From positions 30,134,001-30,198,000 of the forward strand of contig JASXTE010000005.1 of the NCBI GenBank assembly GCA_030280995.1: a stretch of DNA of 64,000 bases, given 5' to 3'. Positions 11,088 to 22,324 of the stretch are shown here, in pieces. The DNA is from Hemileia vastatrix. Lineage: Eukaryota; Basidiomycota; Pucciniomycetes; Pucciniales; Zaghouaniaceae. The notes beneath the pieces were generated by a model, which saw only the letters and a list, made by a program, of their open reading frames with translations, was not told the origin of the DNA and did no database searches. Position numbers and translations under genes: made by a program. Numbering within the stretch: position 1 is the stretch's first letter; each line of letters opens with the position of its first letter.

Positions 11088-12249
11088 AAGTAAACTATCT
11101 ACTAGTTTTTGAATTCGAACTAGTACCTTCTCTTTCCTTCAATTTTACACAATCTTCCAGCTTGTGTTTACCCCCACAATACATACATAACCCATTATCT
11201 GCTCGCCTCTTCCTCTCAGCTTCTTTAAGTTCCCCTTTAGGATCCAGTACTTTGCTGATATCACCTGGGGTCAAGCTTTTTGGTTGAGGTTTGTCCTTTC
11301 CTTGTTGGTTTTGGATTGAGTCGAGGAGGATTGAGTTGTTCGTGGGTGAGAAGAAGGTCCCGACTTAAAATTTAGGCCTTGAGATTTGTTGGAGTATCGA
11401 CGATATTGCAGTCGTCCTTGGTAAACACCATTGAGTTTGAGGGTTCGATCCATTAAATCTTTTAAAGTAGTCATCTTCTGACCGTAGAGCTTTAACTGAT
11501 CCAGAATCCTCAAAGTAAGTCCTTTATTGAAATGATACTTAAGGGAAGCATCATTCCAACCTACTCGAGTTTGAAGCGCTCTGAAGTTTTAGATATATTC
11601 AGAGGCTTTCCCATTATCACTCATGCGAAGAAAATCAAGTTCAATTTCTGCGTTGTCAGTTTCATTAGGGTCACCAAACAAAGTGAAGAGTTGGTCTGCG
11701 AACTTTTCCCAGCTATTAATAAGTTCGAAGAGAGCATGAGGAGATAAGGTTCAAACCATCTTGCTGATTTTCGGGCCAGGAATGAAGAAGCATAAACAAC
11801 TTTCAATCAGTCATTATGGAACAGGAGCTTGCAGGTTTTCAAGAAGGGTCGCAATCTGTCTGGATGTTCTCCATCAAATTTATCAGGATATTTCATAGGA
11901 GTTTTAAATTTAGATCCCTCTGAAGACGTTGAATTTGAAAGGCTCTTCATGAAAAGTCTCATGAAATCTTCCAGAGAATTCGATGGTCCAGGCTCTAAAG
12001 GTTGACCAGAAGGGTGATTAGCAGGGCAGATGGTTCTTTGTGCATTGTATCCTCTCCTTCTTCATCATCACTAGAATCATCAAACTCTTGTGGGATGTCT
12101 TCTACAGATTAGACTGAATGTTGCCCTTCCCTAAGGTAGAGTGGCTACAAGGAGTGAGTGCGGGACACAGGCCCTGTGGCTGTTGGCCTGCCTCTGGCGC
12201 GAGCTCTAGTAGTAGCGCCTGTAGGAGGAGTGCATTGAACAGGTGCCAT
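11088..12249 (-). pseudogene. gag: copy 2 gag, frame-shifted
   Basis: Translation from ATG at 12247-12249 gives an N-terminus rich in Thr, Arg and Ala, then an acidic stretch (DIPQEFDDSSDDEEGED). The gag core is near 11750-11950 with KYPDKFDGEHPDRLRPFL, followed by KSARWFEPYL. After a break it continues through 11271-11513 (basic, Ser/Gln-rich). A zinc knuckle CMYCGGKHKLEDC lies near 11150-11190. Stops and frame changes occur in at least three places. The order fits Ty3/gypsy Gag: capsid-like core, then nucleocapsid. Confidence 0.8.
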
Positions 12250-13640
12250 TTAAAGGATTTAGAGAAAACACCTGAAAAGGGACGTAGTAAGGCAAAGAAT
12301 GAGAACTACCGAGAATTAAATTATACTGTCACCGGACGACCTACGCACAAGGTCAAGGATGTTCCTGCAAGTGAGATGAAAGTTTTAGATACTTCTTCGA
12401 AGCACAGAAGAATGCTTCGAGGAAGTGATTCGAATATGACTTGAAGGAAGAACTACTTCTTTGAGTTATGTTTGAGAAGGATTCTAATATAATTGAAAGG
12501 TAATATTAAAATTCTTAAGATCTCACAAAGGGTTTGAAACTCAAAAGTCAAAGATTTAGGATTTAGAAATGATTATTGAGAAAATAAAGAAAGATACAAT
12601 AATAATGATTTTCACTTTAGAATTTTACCACTATTAACTATAAATACGTTTTATAATTTAATTCTAAGGAATATCGAACCAAAACCCAACCCTTTTTATA
12701 TCCTTTACTCCTCCTCGCATTGACCTCATACCCATCAACTATTCCGCACACCACAAACCATTTAAAAGATATCCGTTACACCTGGACCCTCCTCACTAAC
12801 ATCCATTAACCCCTTAATCCTTCACTAACCATTCCGTCCATGCTCACTACCCCTTAATAACCCACAGACATTTCATAAACCTTTGAATGTACGATTATAT
12901 TGATTATTGCGCTGTGCGTTGCTTATTGAGAAAAAGACTAAGACACACTATTGAGAAATTGACTAATTTAGATTTAGAGTTTAGACTACCACGGTTGAAT
13001 AGCGAGTACACAAAGGAAAGTTGCAGTTGCTATGGAAAATTGCTTTCTACGCTTTGAGTATGGATTTGAGCCCCTCATTATTGATTTAATGAGCTGCTTT
13101 TGCCTCGAGTGTCACGTGGCGTGTGACAGCTTGTCCAGAGATCTCCAGAGTTTTTATGGAACTTGTACAGACTATCAGACTCAATTTGAACCTTTAAAAT
13201 ATAAAAAAAAATATCTAGAAATATTACAGATGATAGAGATAATTCTCTTTTATATTTAATTCTAGTTTTTTTAGTCTTCACAGCCCTATTCACCTTGTAA
13301 ATGAATATCAAAGTTAAGTAAATTATAAAAAATCAAAAAAATCAAAAAAATTTTATGAAATTTTTAAAAATAGTAGATAAATCTTAAAAGTTCTAGTAAA
13401 TTTCCCAAAGGTTTTTAAGACTCATGAATTTAATTTCCATTCATTTTTAAGCCTATAATTTTATTTCCTGCCTTGGAATTATTTTTTAAATCTTGACCCA
13501 TAAAATTAACCCTTTTTAACCACTTTTTATACTTAATTTATTTAACATAACAATTTTAAAATTAGAATAGATTTCCCAATCTCAGTAATAATCCCCCTAA
13601 ATTTGTTTTATAATAAATTTATGTGGCATACTCAAATTTT
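12250..13640. other. probable 5' leader/LTR of copy 2; no gene seen
   Basis: Upstream of the copy 2 gag start. The region includes a C-rich, pyrimidine-rich stretch (12690-12890), unlike its AT-rich surroundings. LTR ends could not be fixed because the 3' partner is missing. Open frames at 12118-12444 and 13032-13259 show no recognisable motif; the first is the complement of gag. Confidence 0.4.
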
Positions 13641-14115
13641 AACTACAACATCTGTTAAAGAGACATTGGGTGTTGATAAAAATTCAGTTTAAGGGAGGTT
13701 AGACAAAGATGAAGATGATAATTCTCAAAAGGGTAAAAAAGAGAAAGAAGAAAATTTAATTTCTAAAATTTTGGAAGGTTAAAAGATGGAAATTTCTAAA
13801 ATCTATCATGATAAAAGGCAAAGTCAAAATTTAAAGTTATTGGATCATTCATGTGCCATTGATCTAGGAGATAGGGAAGTGCCTATAGATATAATATTAA
13901 TGAAAATTCAAGATGATGTCTGGGGACAGACCAGATTATATTAAAAAATGGTCAAATATATTTTAACTTTAAAAAGACTGGATAATAGTAATAATGATAA
14001 ATGGGTGGCTATCAAAAGAAGTCAGCAGCATTTTATCACTCCAGAAGATGATTAATGAGGAGGTGGTATCCAAATCCTCAAGTAGTTATTACTCAAAAGA
14101 AAGGACAAGAGTTGG

Positions 14116-15291
14116 TGTAAGCCTAGATATCCATAGGACTGAGTATTTCTTATACTTAAAGTAAGATAACCTTAAGTACATTAGGCTTATATAATAAAAA
14201 TAAGGTTAAAACAATAATACATATGATTATATTACATATATATATAATTATTACTCTATTATACAAATTATAATAGTTTAAATAGCTTATCCATAGCCTA
14301 ATAATACTTATTAAGGTGTTAATGGAGTCACAATATACTTATTTTAAGTGATATTAAGTAATTATTGACATACATAAGCTTATATGTATACATAAATCTC
14401 ATATTCAGTGAAATATGCAGTATATTATGTATATTTAGGTATATAAGTGTGTTTTAGCCTCTTAATAACCTATAAAATTTGTTTTTCTGCTTCTTTTAGG
14501 TCATATGGACGTATCCAGTGGACTCACTACGCCTACAGAAGCATAAAAATCTATTTCAGGCGCATACACTCAGTCTGGACAACTTAATCTGCTTCCTTGG
14601 ATGGATATTCACAGATTTATGGGTTGGGAGGTCATTGCTGGGTTAATACGGATACTTGGTGATGTTTTTGGGAGCTTGGAAATTTCATTTTTCTCCATTA
14701 TATGCTTTGGATTTCATTATATTCTCTTTGGATGAGTTATTTTACCTGTTTCTTTATGGTATCCGCTTTTATCTGGATTTTCTATTTATGGTATGGGTCT
14801 GTGTTATCATTAATTGTGATGGAGGGTCCTTACTGGAGGTCTGGGTGTTGAATCTGCTTAAAGTGGACGCCATGGGGAGGTGATGGGCGCTCACAGTGCT
14901 GTAATTTCCAGGGATAGCAGTGACATCATCTAAATTGAAGGTCTGTGCACTCCAGTGGATTTTGGTATAAGAAAGGGAGGATTTTGAAGGTTATTAGACA
15001 TCATTAACTTAGTAAAATTCAAATAAAAATTACAAAAAAATTATTAGCATTTAGAAATATATTACAAAGCCATTATTAATTGATATTATCTTTATATAAG
15101 CTATAACTATATTATATTTATCTATTTTCCACTACTAGCATGCGTTTAAATCCAAGTATTGTGAGTTTTATTTGAGTATAACTATTTTATTAGTCTTCCT
15201 TAGAGGTTTAATCACTAAATCATTTACTAATAAGTAGTGGGACCATAAATAAATACTATTGTATCATACTTAAATACTAGATTCACTGACA
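14116..15291 (+). mobile_element. solo LTR of the copy 3/4 family
   Basis: 1176 bp, running from TGTAAGCCTAGATATCC to TTCACTGACA. It aligns in reverse orientation over its full length with the LTR at 24820-25995, which has the same length. Flanking bases are GTTGG on the left and GTTGT on the right, a 4-of-5 match for a 5-bp target duplication. No internal element sequence is attached, so this is a solo LTR left by LTR-LTR recombination. The first T-G-T-C of the family is T-G-T-A here. Confidence 0.9.
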
Positions 15292-15950
15292 GTTGTTTAT
15301 GAAATCTCTGCAAGAAGATCTTTGGCATAGAGATGTAGTTTAAACTTATAGAAAAATTACTGATAGCTTTTGGTGGCCTGGAATTTAGCTTAATGTTAAA
15401 AAATGGGTTCAGTTATGTGAATAATTTGAAAGGAGAAGTTATTTAAGGCCATAGGAGCCTGGAAATGCAACCAATGAATATACTTTTTTTGTAGGGTATG
15501 TTTGGATGCTTTTCATATTAAGAAGGGGATATAAATTTTTGATTGTAGCCAGATATGATTTATCTGGTTGAGTAGAGGCAGAGCCTCTTATTAATTTGAA
15601 TCCCATGAATGTGGAAGATTTTTTGATGAAAAGTTGGGTATATAGGCATAGAGTGATGAAGTTTGTGATGGTTGATGAAGGTCCTGATTTGGGAATGAGT
15701 TTAGCGAGACTATATCAAATTTTTTATCAAAGGTTAGGGTAGAAACTTCATATTATGCTGAAGTTGAAGGAATGGTATAAAGAGGGAATCAATTTATCAA
15801 GGATGCTTTAGTTAAAATTTGTGGAGCAAGTGCTGAAAAGTGGAGGCACTATTTTCCATTTGTTTTATTTTCTGAAAGATTCACTTTCAAAAGTATTCAT
15901 AGATATTCACCATACAAACTAGTGGCTTTACAGAAAGAAATTTTATCCGT

Positions 15951-16188
15951 TGAATTAGAGGTTAAATAATATTTTGAAGCAGACTGGGAGAAAGTCAAAA
16001 CTACTGAAGAATTATTATGTGCAAGAATGGTTCATCTAGAAAAGAGAGAAAAAACTCTTTAAAAGGCATTGAATTAGAGGTTAAATAATATCTTGAAGCA
16101 GACTGGGAGAAAGTCAAAACTACTGAAGAATTATTATGTGCAAGAATGGTTCATCTAGAAAAGAGAGAAAAAACTCTTTAAAAGGCAT
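15951..16188. repeat. 119-bp tandem duplication inside the integrase relic
   Basis: Two adjacent 119-bp units, starting at 15951 and 16070 with TGAATTAGAGGTTAAATAAT. They differ at one visible base (ATTTTGAAGC against ATCTTGAAGC). The duplication is much younger than the surrounding relic. Confidence 0.92.
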
Positions 16189-16290
16189 ATTCAAAAATGA
16201 TGAATTTTAGGAATTAGAAAGTTAGATATTGGTATAAGAGGTTAGCTCATAGGTTAAAGAATACTTTAAAAATTGTGATATGGTCTGGGT

Positions 16291-19200
16291 GTATAATAGG
16301 AGTTTGGAAAGTCAGTGTATAATTTTTTTTATTTTCATTTTAAAATTACTAATTTTTTTTTAAGATGTAATGATTACTGGTGGTCTCCAATCAATTTTAA
16401 AAATTAGATTGAGACCACCCAGAGATCATTTCTATTTCTTTGTTATTATTTTTTTCAAATTTTTTCAAAAATTATTTATGTTTGTTTTAAATTTCACTTC
16501 TGGTGTATACCACATCAAGGTGCACTTGGATGTGGGTATGATGTCAGCAATACAGCTCATCAAATGGCTGGGGGGCATATTTTTATCTTTAATATTTTAG
16601 GGCATTATTATGGGTATGATGTCAGGGTTACAGCTCATTAAATGGTAGGGGGGAATCTTTATATATTTAATTTTCATGACAAATTTTAGGGCATCTTTAT
16701 TTATTTAATTTCAATTTTAAAACTTTACAGCAAATTTATATAATTACTTTTGATTTTTAAATTCTATAGAATTTATATATATTTGATTTTAATTTTTAAA
16801 TTTTGGGAAATAATTTATATGTATTTAATTTTAGTTTCAAAAATTTCATAAAATATTTAAAAATATTTTTATTTAATTTTTTTAAAATTTCCAGATTTGA
16901 AATTATTTATTTTCTATCTAAAACTTTTTCTACTTTACCATTCATTTTTTTAAAAATGAAAACAAAAAAAAACAAATCAAAAAAAAATAATAAAATTTAA
17001 TGAAAAATAATAATTTTAAAATTTTTTTATCATGTTAGTTTTTTTCTTTCTATATTTTATTACTTCTTTAGAGAAAAGGGTCTAATGTTGTCAGCCAGGC
17101 TGGCAGTAAAATGATTTATTTTTTACTGGGATGAAGCCACACCATTTTACTTCTCATATATTATTATTAATTATAATTTATTTACTCTAAATTTACTGTT
17201 AATAAACTAACTAGTTACAAAACAGTAAAATTAGTAAATAATTAAAATTAATATTAAATGTCCCTTATATTTTTAACTCCTAACACTGTGCTCAATGACA
17301 GGTTAGGAGAGATATTTATTAATTTTAAAAATAAAATTTAATATTGAAATAAAAATAAAAATTAAATTAAAAATAAGTATATACAAGAAATTCTAATTAC
17401 TTATTTAAAAATGACAATTACATTAATTTTTAAATAAACCAATTTATTTCTGACATTCAGTAAATACACATTTTTAACACATTCTTTATAGAACAACCTT
17501 ATTATTTGAAAATATCTTCTGGAATATTCTTTTACTTCTTTTATACACCTGTATATAGGATTTTTATTCTGTGCATTGTCTCTCTTTTGCCTATATAAGG
17601 CCTCCCCTTTTCTGGCTGTTTGAATCATCATTTACTTACTTCTTTAATTTTATTAAACCACTTATTAAATCAAGCATTTATTAATATTATTTATTATTTT
17701 AGTATTTACAACAACATATTTCTAAATTTTAAATTATAATAATAATCATAAAATTTTTTACCTCTTTTATTTGAGTAATTAAATTAAAAGATAAATTAAT
17801 AGGTACCTTAACCTTGAGAACTCCAAATCCAGCTGTCATAGCTGTTAGATCTCTGTCAAAATTCTTCTAGACCATTAGGACCCTTTGACACATGGGGGCC
17901 TTTCCGAATTGTCAATGGCACATTGATATCTTGAAGCTGGTGATGGAGGGACCATCAACAACAAGGTACCAGTAGGAAAAGTAGACAAAAAAAACAAAAA
18001 GCATCATCGACCATGTGACTTATTTTTTTGCTGTGACTGGGAATCCAACTGCGCTCCAATTTTAGGATCATATATTTGCAATTGATATATATAATTTTGG
18101 TAATTATATTGATTACTAGTTGTGGGTCATTTTTAACATTTCATTGTACACTTTGTGGTCTTCCAACAATGGTGGAGCCCTTTGTTGGTCTGTTTGGCAT
18201 TGTTTTGATATGTCTTAGTTGGCATTGTTTAATAATTGGGCATTTTTCTGGAATTATTTGGCAAATATTTGTGACTGCAGGAATGTGGATATTACCATTA
18301 GATATCCCCGGTTTTTCTCTATATTTTATGTCTTGATGACATTTTTCATATTCTAAGTATTTAAGGGATTATTTCTCATTTTTCAATTTATAAGATAGCT
18401 GTTTATTTTTTTTTTGCGTTTTGCAGGCTAAACTTAATTCTTAGGGTCAAGTGCTTAGTACCATTAGAATGGGCTAATTTTTCTCTACATTTCATTTATT
18501 AAAGTTGTTATAGCTTAATTATGTGTTTTAAAGGTTTTAGTAGTTATAGTAGATTTTTCTAAGTATTTTGGGTAATTTGGGAGGTTTTTGGTGGTTTTCT
18601 GGCTGCCTCAGGCGGGCCTCCCAATGTTGAGCGGACTGCCTTCCTTGGTACTATAAGGCTGGGAAGCTTTTCTAGAGGGGTTTTATGCAATTTGGTGCTC
18701 ATAAATGACAGATTTGTTGCTGTGCATGGGCTCTTAGATAGTGGTCTGTGTGTATATAGTTAATAAGACAGTTTGGGGCAAATTTAATTATCGTACAACC
18801 ATCCGGAGGTGATATCCTTGTTCCTCACTCATTTTTCACTGTTTTTTGGCCACAAAAGGCTGTGTTTGTTGAAAGGTGAGTTCTTCATTTAACTTAACTT
18901 GGCAACTAGTTTCTTTGGTGTAGTCTTTCAAGCTATATCAAGTATTATTGCTGTCTCTGGTGTGAATTTTCAACCTAAATCAAGTTTCATTGCTTTCTCT
19001 GGTGTGGACATTGGTCAACATTTCAGTTCTTTGGTTTGGAGACTACTTTCTTGGCTGATCAGGCAGTCAATTGTGTTTAAAAAGGGGATTTAGCAACAGG
19101 AACTAATTTAATGTAGCAGGTATATCTCACTTTATTTTTTTCTAAAGGGACAGGGGATTTTTTCTCTGCGTTTTCTCCAACTCCCTTGGTCAAGGCCTAT

Positions 19201-19300
19201 AGCTAAAACTATAGGATTGTCTACAACATATATCTTTTTACTCAGCACTCTGTGAGTGGCATTAATTTTACAGGGGGTGGTGCCTGGTAAATAAAATATT
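16291..19300. other. no gene supported; probable LTR/flank of copy 5 in its right part
   Basis: Mostly AT-rich. Two direct copies of an 80-bp block beginning GGTATGATGTCAG occur near 16530 and 16614, each with a G6 run (AAATGGCTGGGGGG, AAATGGTAGGGGGG). A TTGCTKTCTCTGGTGTG phrase is repeated near 18945 and 18988. The 5' LTR of copy 5 should end near 19280, where TGGTGCCTGGTA could be a primer-binding site, but I could not define its ends. Open frames here have no recognisable motifs. Confidence 0.4.
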
Positions 19301-19305
19301 TTTTT

Positions 19306-19860
19306 TCCCAGTTGACCAAGATAAAACTATATTGTTCTTAGTCCTAGAAGTAATATTAAAAATATAAACTAATTATTTTATATTTTTTTTAATTATTTCA
19401 GTTGACCTCTGTCCTGATAATTAAAATTTTATATTATTGTTTCAGTTGACAAATTTTCCTGACAGTAAATTAGTAATATTTAAAAATTTAATTGAATTAA
19501 TTATATTAAATTATTTCAGTTGACAATATGTCCTGATAATTAAAATTTTTCATTTGACAATAAGTCATGATAATTAAATTAGCTCAGTTGACATAAAGTC
19601 CTGGTAATTAAATTTTTTTCAGTTGACATTTAGTCCTGGTAATTAAATTCTTCAGTTAACTTCTGGTCTAGATAATTATCAACATATAAATAACTAATTA
19701 TTAGATTTTATTATTACTTCAGTTGATTTATTTGAAATCCTGGTTATGAAATTATCTTAAATTAATTAATAAATTTTAGTGATTATTATTTCAGATTATT
19801 TTTGTTCTGGAAAACATTATATTTTAACTATTTCAGTTGATTAAAAAATCCTAATAATTA
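19306..19860 (+). repeat. about 11 diverged repeats in the copy 5 leader
   Basis: The phrase TTTCAGTTGAC, 4-6 bases, then GTCCTGRTAATTAAATT recurs at about 19309, 19400, 19440, 19516, 19552, 19586, 19618, 19652, 19718, 19790 and 19828. Spacing is mostly 30-80 bp and the copies are diverged. Copy 1 has at least three related GTTGAC/TAGTCC blocks in its leader (4680-4930, minus strand). The position just before gag suggests a leader function such as packaging or regulation. That is inference. Confidence 0.75.
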
Positions 19861-19956
19861 CTTAAAAAAAATTCTTTTTTTTTTATTTTTCTTTAAAGTA
19901 GTAAAAATAATAACTGATTAAATATTTCTTTCTCTAAGTTCAGTTTAATTAAAACT

Positions 19957-22300
19957 ATGACTGATCAAGGTGCTTCTGCTGGCTGTGATGAGGAACTGGA
20001 TTTTATTGATTATGATGAAGCTTCTTCTTTAAGTTCTCCTTTGACTACAAAACTGGCTCAAATTAATTAATTACTGGAACAATCAGGATTTAAAAATTTA
20101 GGAGATGGAGATATTAGTGGAGACAACTGCTCAAGATCAAAAGCATTCTATCAACCCACTAGAAGAGCTTCCAAAAGGCTTCAAAATAAAAAAGATGCCC
20201 TTGAATAAGCAAGTCAAAAAATTTCTAACTCACATAAAGGAGTTGAGGTCAGAAAACCTCAAGCTGAGGTCAAAAAAATACTCTCTAAAAGACAAGGTAA
20301 GAAAAATAGAGTCCTTTCTTCAAGAGAAGAGGAAACCTCCTCCTCCAAAAGACCTTCCTCAATTGGCCCCCCAGAAACAAGAAAAGGTGGAAGTCTCCAA
20401 GTGGAAGTGGGATTGGCTGAACACGTAGTGGGATTATCTGTCCCAACAAAAACAGCAACAAGTACCTCAGACAGGTTCTTCAAGAACCAATCAGATCAAC
20501 TCCACACCTCCTAACCCCTATCAAGGAGGAAGAAAGAGAAAAAACAATATCATTTAATTCTTGCCCAAAACATGGTAAGCTTTTGTATTGAATCTCAAGT
20601 ATCATTTCTTGTTACTAGTTCAGTTCCATCAGATAGTTCTAGAAGAGGAGATGAGACTGTGAGACCAGTGGAGGCTGAGAGTACTAGACAAATTGCTCAA
20701 TATTCTAATGTATCTAATCCTTTGGTTTTGATTGCTACTTCAATGATAAATCTGGATATGGCTATTATTGATGAGACACTTCACCAAAAAATATGGGGGG
20801 CGGACTTGCTAGCGAGTCTGAAACCTTGGACCCAAACTCATCACAGACTGAAAACACATTGAGCTATTGACAAAGAAACCATACAATCAAGGATGAAAAC
20901 CACTCAGCAGAAAAGTTTTAGGTGGGTGTTCAAGTTGAGTTCAGTATGGGTTTAATATGATTTTATTCTGAGTTCCATCTGAGTTCCATCTGAGTTCAGG
21001 TTGGGAAATTTCTAGAAAGTCCACCCCCTATATTGCATAGTGCTTGATCCTTAGTTTTATGAGAATCTGGAAATTTATTCTGTTTCCCTATTAAAAAATA
21101 CTCCAGATTTATTTAACATTAATGATGAATATTTGAGGGATATTATTGCTAAAAAAAATCATATAATGAACAACATGAAATTGACTCAGAAATATAATAG
21201 TTTTTTAACTGAACAGGGTTATCAAGCATTGAAGAGTGAGTCAGAGAAAGTTTCTGACGATTTTTTACATCACAAAATATCTCATGAAAAGAAAATTGCT
21301 TTATGGCAAAATATCAAGAATGATTTTTCTAAATTAAAAGATACTGTGTCCATCTACTTCCAGAAGCTAGAAGGACATAATCTGAACTTAGAAAGATTGA
21401 GTAACCATTATTCATCTTTACAAAATAAGAACCAGTTATCTTTAGCAAATATAAATGAGAGTTTATCTATTATTCCAAGAGAGAAAACTAGGTTAACAAC
21501 CATGGAAGATAAATTGAATTCATTGTTACATGATCAAAAGTTTTCTGACATCTCTTTGAGAGACCCTGTTGAGCAGGATACCCCAATTGTAACTTTTTCT
21601 AGTTCATCCAAAGTAAAATTAGTACCAGAGATTCCTGTTGATACCACTGAGTTTCCATAAAAATATGATGATGTACCTGGATCATCCACAGAAGGATTAA
21701 ACAATGAGATTACTGCCCAATTGGAGAAATTACAACTTCTTCTCACTCAGAAACTAGCTTGTAATAAGGAGACTACTTCTAATCAAAAGAATTGACAAAA
21801 CTTGACCAGTATCCAACATTTGATGGTGACTCTTCCTATGATTGGAAACAGTTCATTTTCAGGATTGATGATTTAAAGAATTCTTATAAACTCCCAGAGG
21901 AGAAAATTGTGTCAAAATTAATTTCTTTTTTTACCAATCTAGCCCTAATGTGGTATGAATATGTTCTATTAAATAAAAATGAATACTCATGGAAAGATTG
22001 AAATAAATTAATCAGAGCACAATTTGGTTGTTCCAAGTTTAAGTTAGCTCAAAAAAGGCAATATGAATAAACCAGATATAGCTCTTCTACTGAAAAACCT
22101 ATTGATTTTCTGATGGAATTGTGAAAATCTTGAGGGCAACAGACCCAGATATGGATTTTGAGTTATGGAAGGACAGGATCCTCTATAAATTACCAATGTC
22201 TCTGAGAGACTTAATAGTTTCTATGACTGAGTTCTCAAGGTAACCTTCTTCTTTCATTAATACTTGTAATTATATCCTTCTAAACAACAATTATGATGCT
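19957..22300 (+). pseudogene. gag: copy 5 gag (broken)
   Basis: It starts with ATG at 19957 and an acidic N-terminus (MTDQGASAGCDEELDFIDYD), which stops after about 37 codons. Open pieces follow at 20105-20428 (lysine-rich), 20572-20781, 21133-21660 (long coiled coil) and 21792-22001 with DQYPTFDGDSSYDW and ALMWYE, the same core as copy 1. The reading frame of 20572-20781 runs into the MITE at 20782. Joining the sequence across the MITE gives text aligned with copy 1 gag (LRDxx preceded by ILKDT-like sequence), apart from a stop. Confidence 0.82.
20782..21042. mobile_element. non-autonomous CACTA MITE, 261 bp, TSD CTT
   Basis: The left end reads CACCAAAAAATATGGGGGGC then GGACTTGCTAGC. The right end, reverse-complemented, reads CACTATGCAATATAGGGGGT then GGACTTTCTAG. 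These imperfect terminal inverted repeats share the CAC start, G-run and CTAG core of the 27-kb element. The 3 bp on each side are CTT (20779-20781 and 21043-21045), as expected for CACTA elements. It has no coding capacity and could be mobilised by a Tnp2 transposase such as the one at 51304-54682. Confidence 0.88.
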
Positions 22301-22324
22301 GGAAGATTAATTACTAGAACTTCT

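Larger units (their letters stand above)
9142..12249 (-). mobile_element. Ty3/gypsy retrotransposon copy 2 (different family)
   Basis: Minus-strand gag, protease and RT in order. It is clearly a different lineage from copies 1 and 3-5: its RT has the canonical YLDD box, its zinc knuckle is C-x2-C-x3-H-x4-C, and its gag starts with an arginine-rich MAPV N-terminus. RNase H is cut at 9141 by a CACTA-type terminus, and the integrase is not seen in the window. The pol frame is interrupted by a single TAG, and the gag by several frame breaks. Confidence 0.92.
13640..16290 (+). pseudogene. degenerate retroelement integrase relic, split by a solo LTR
   Basis: Removing the LTR at 14116-15291, the plus strand translates with many stops into integrase wording: WPG near 15375, RSYLRP and PGNATNE near 15430-15475, DLSGWVEAEPLINLN-like text near 15555-15600, and a D-x-GPDLG-type stretch near 15680. 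Later come an E-containing stretch and a YSPYKL-like motif near 15900-15930, typical of gypsy integrase cores. Nearly every line has a TAG or TAA in place of TGG, CAA or CAG codons, so it is an old relic. The region 13640-14115 is lysine- and glutamate-rich and likely belongs to the same relic. Confidence 0.7.

Noticed and set aside
17401..17631. 76-codon frame on minus strand
   Set aside because: Lysine/arginine-rich but without any recognisable domain or neighbouring exon.
18076..18336. 86-codon hydrophobic frame on plus strand
   Set aside because: No start context, motif, homolog in the window or splice partner; AT-rich frames of this size occur by chance here.
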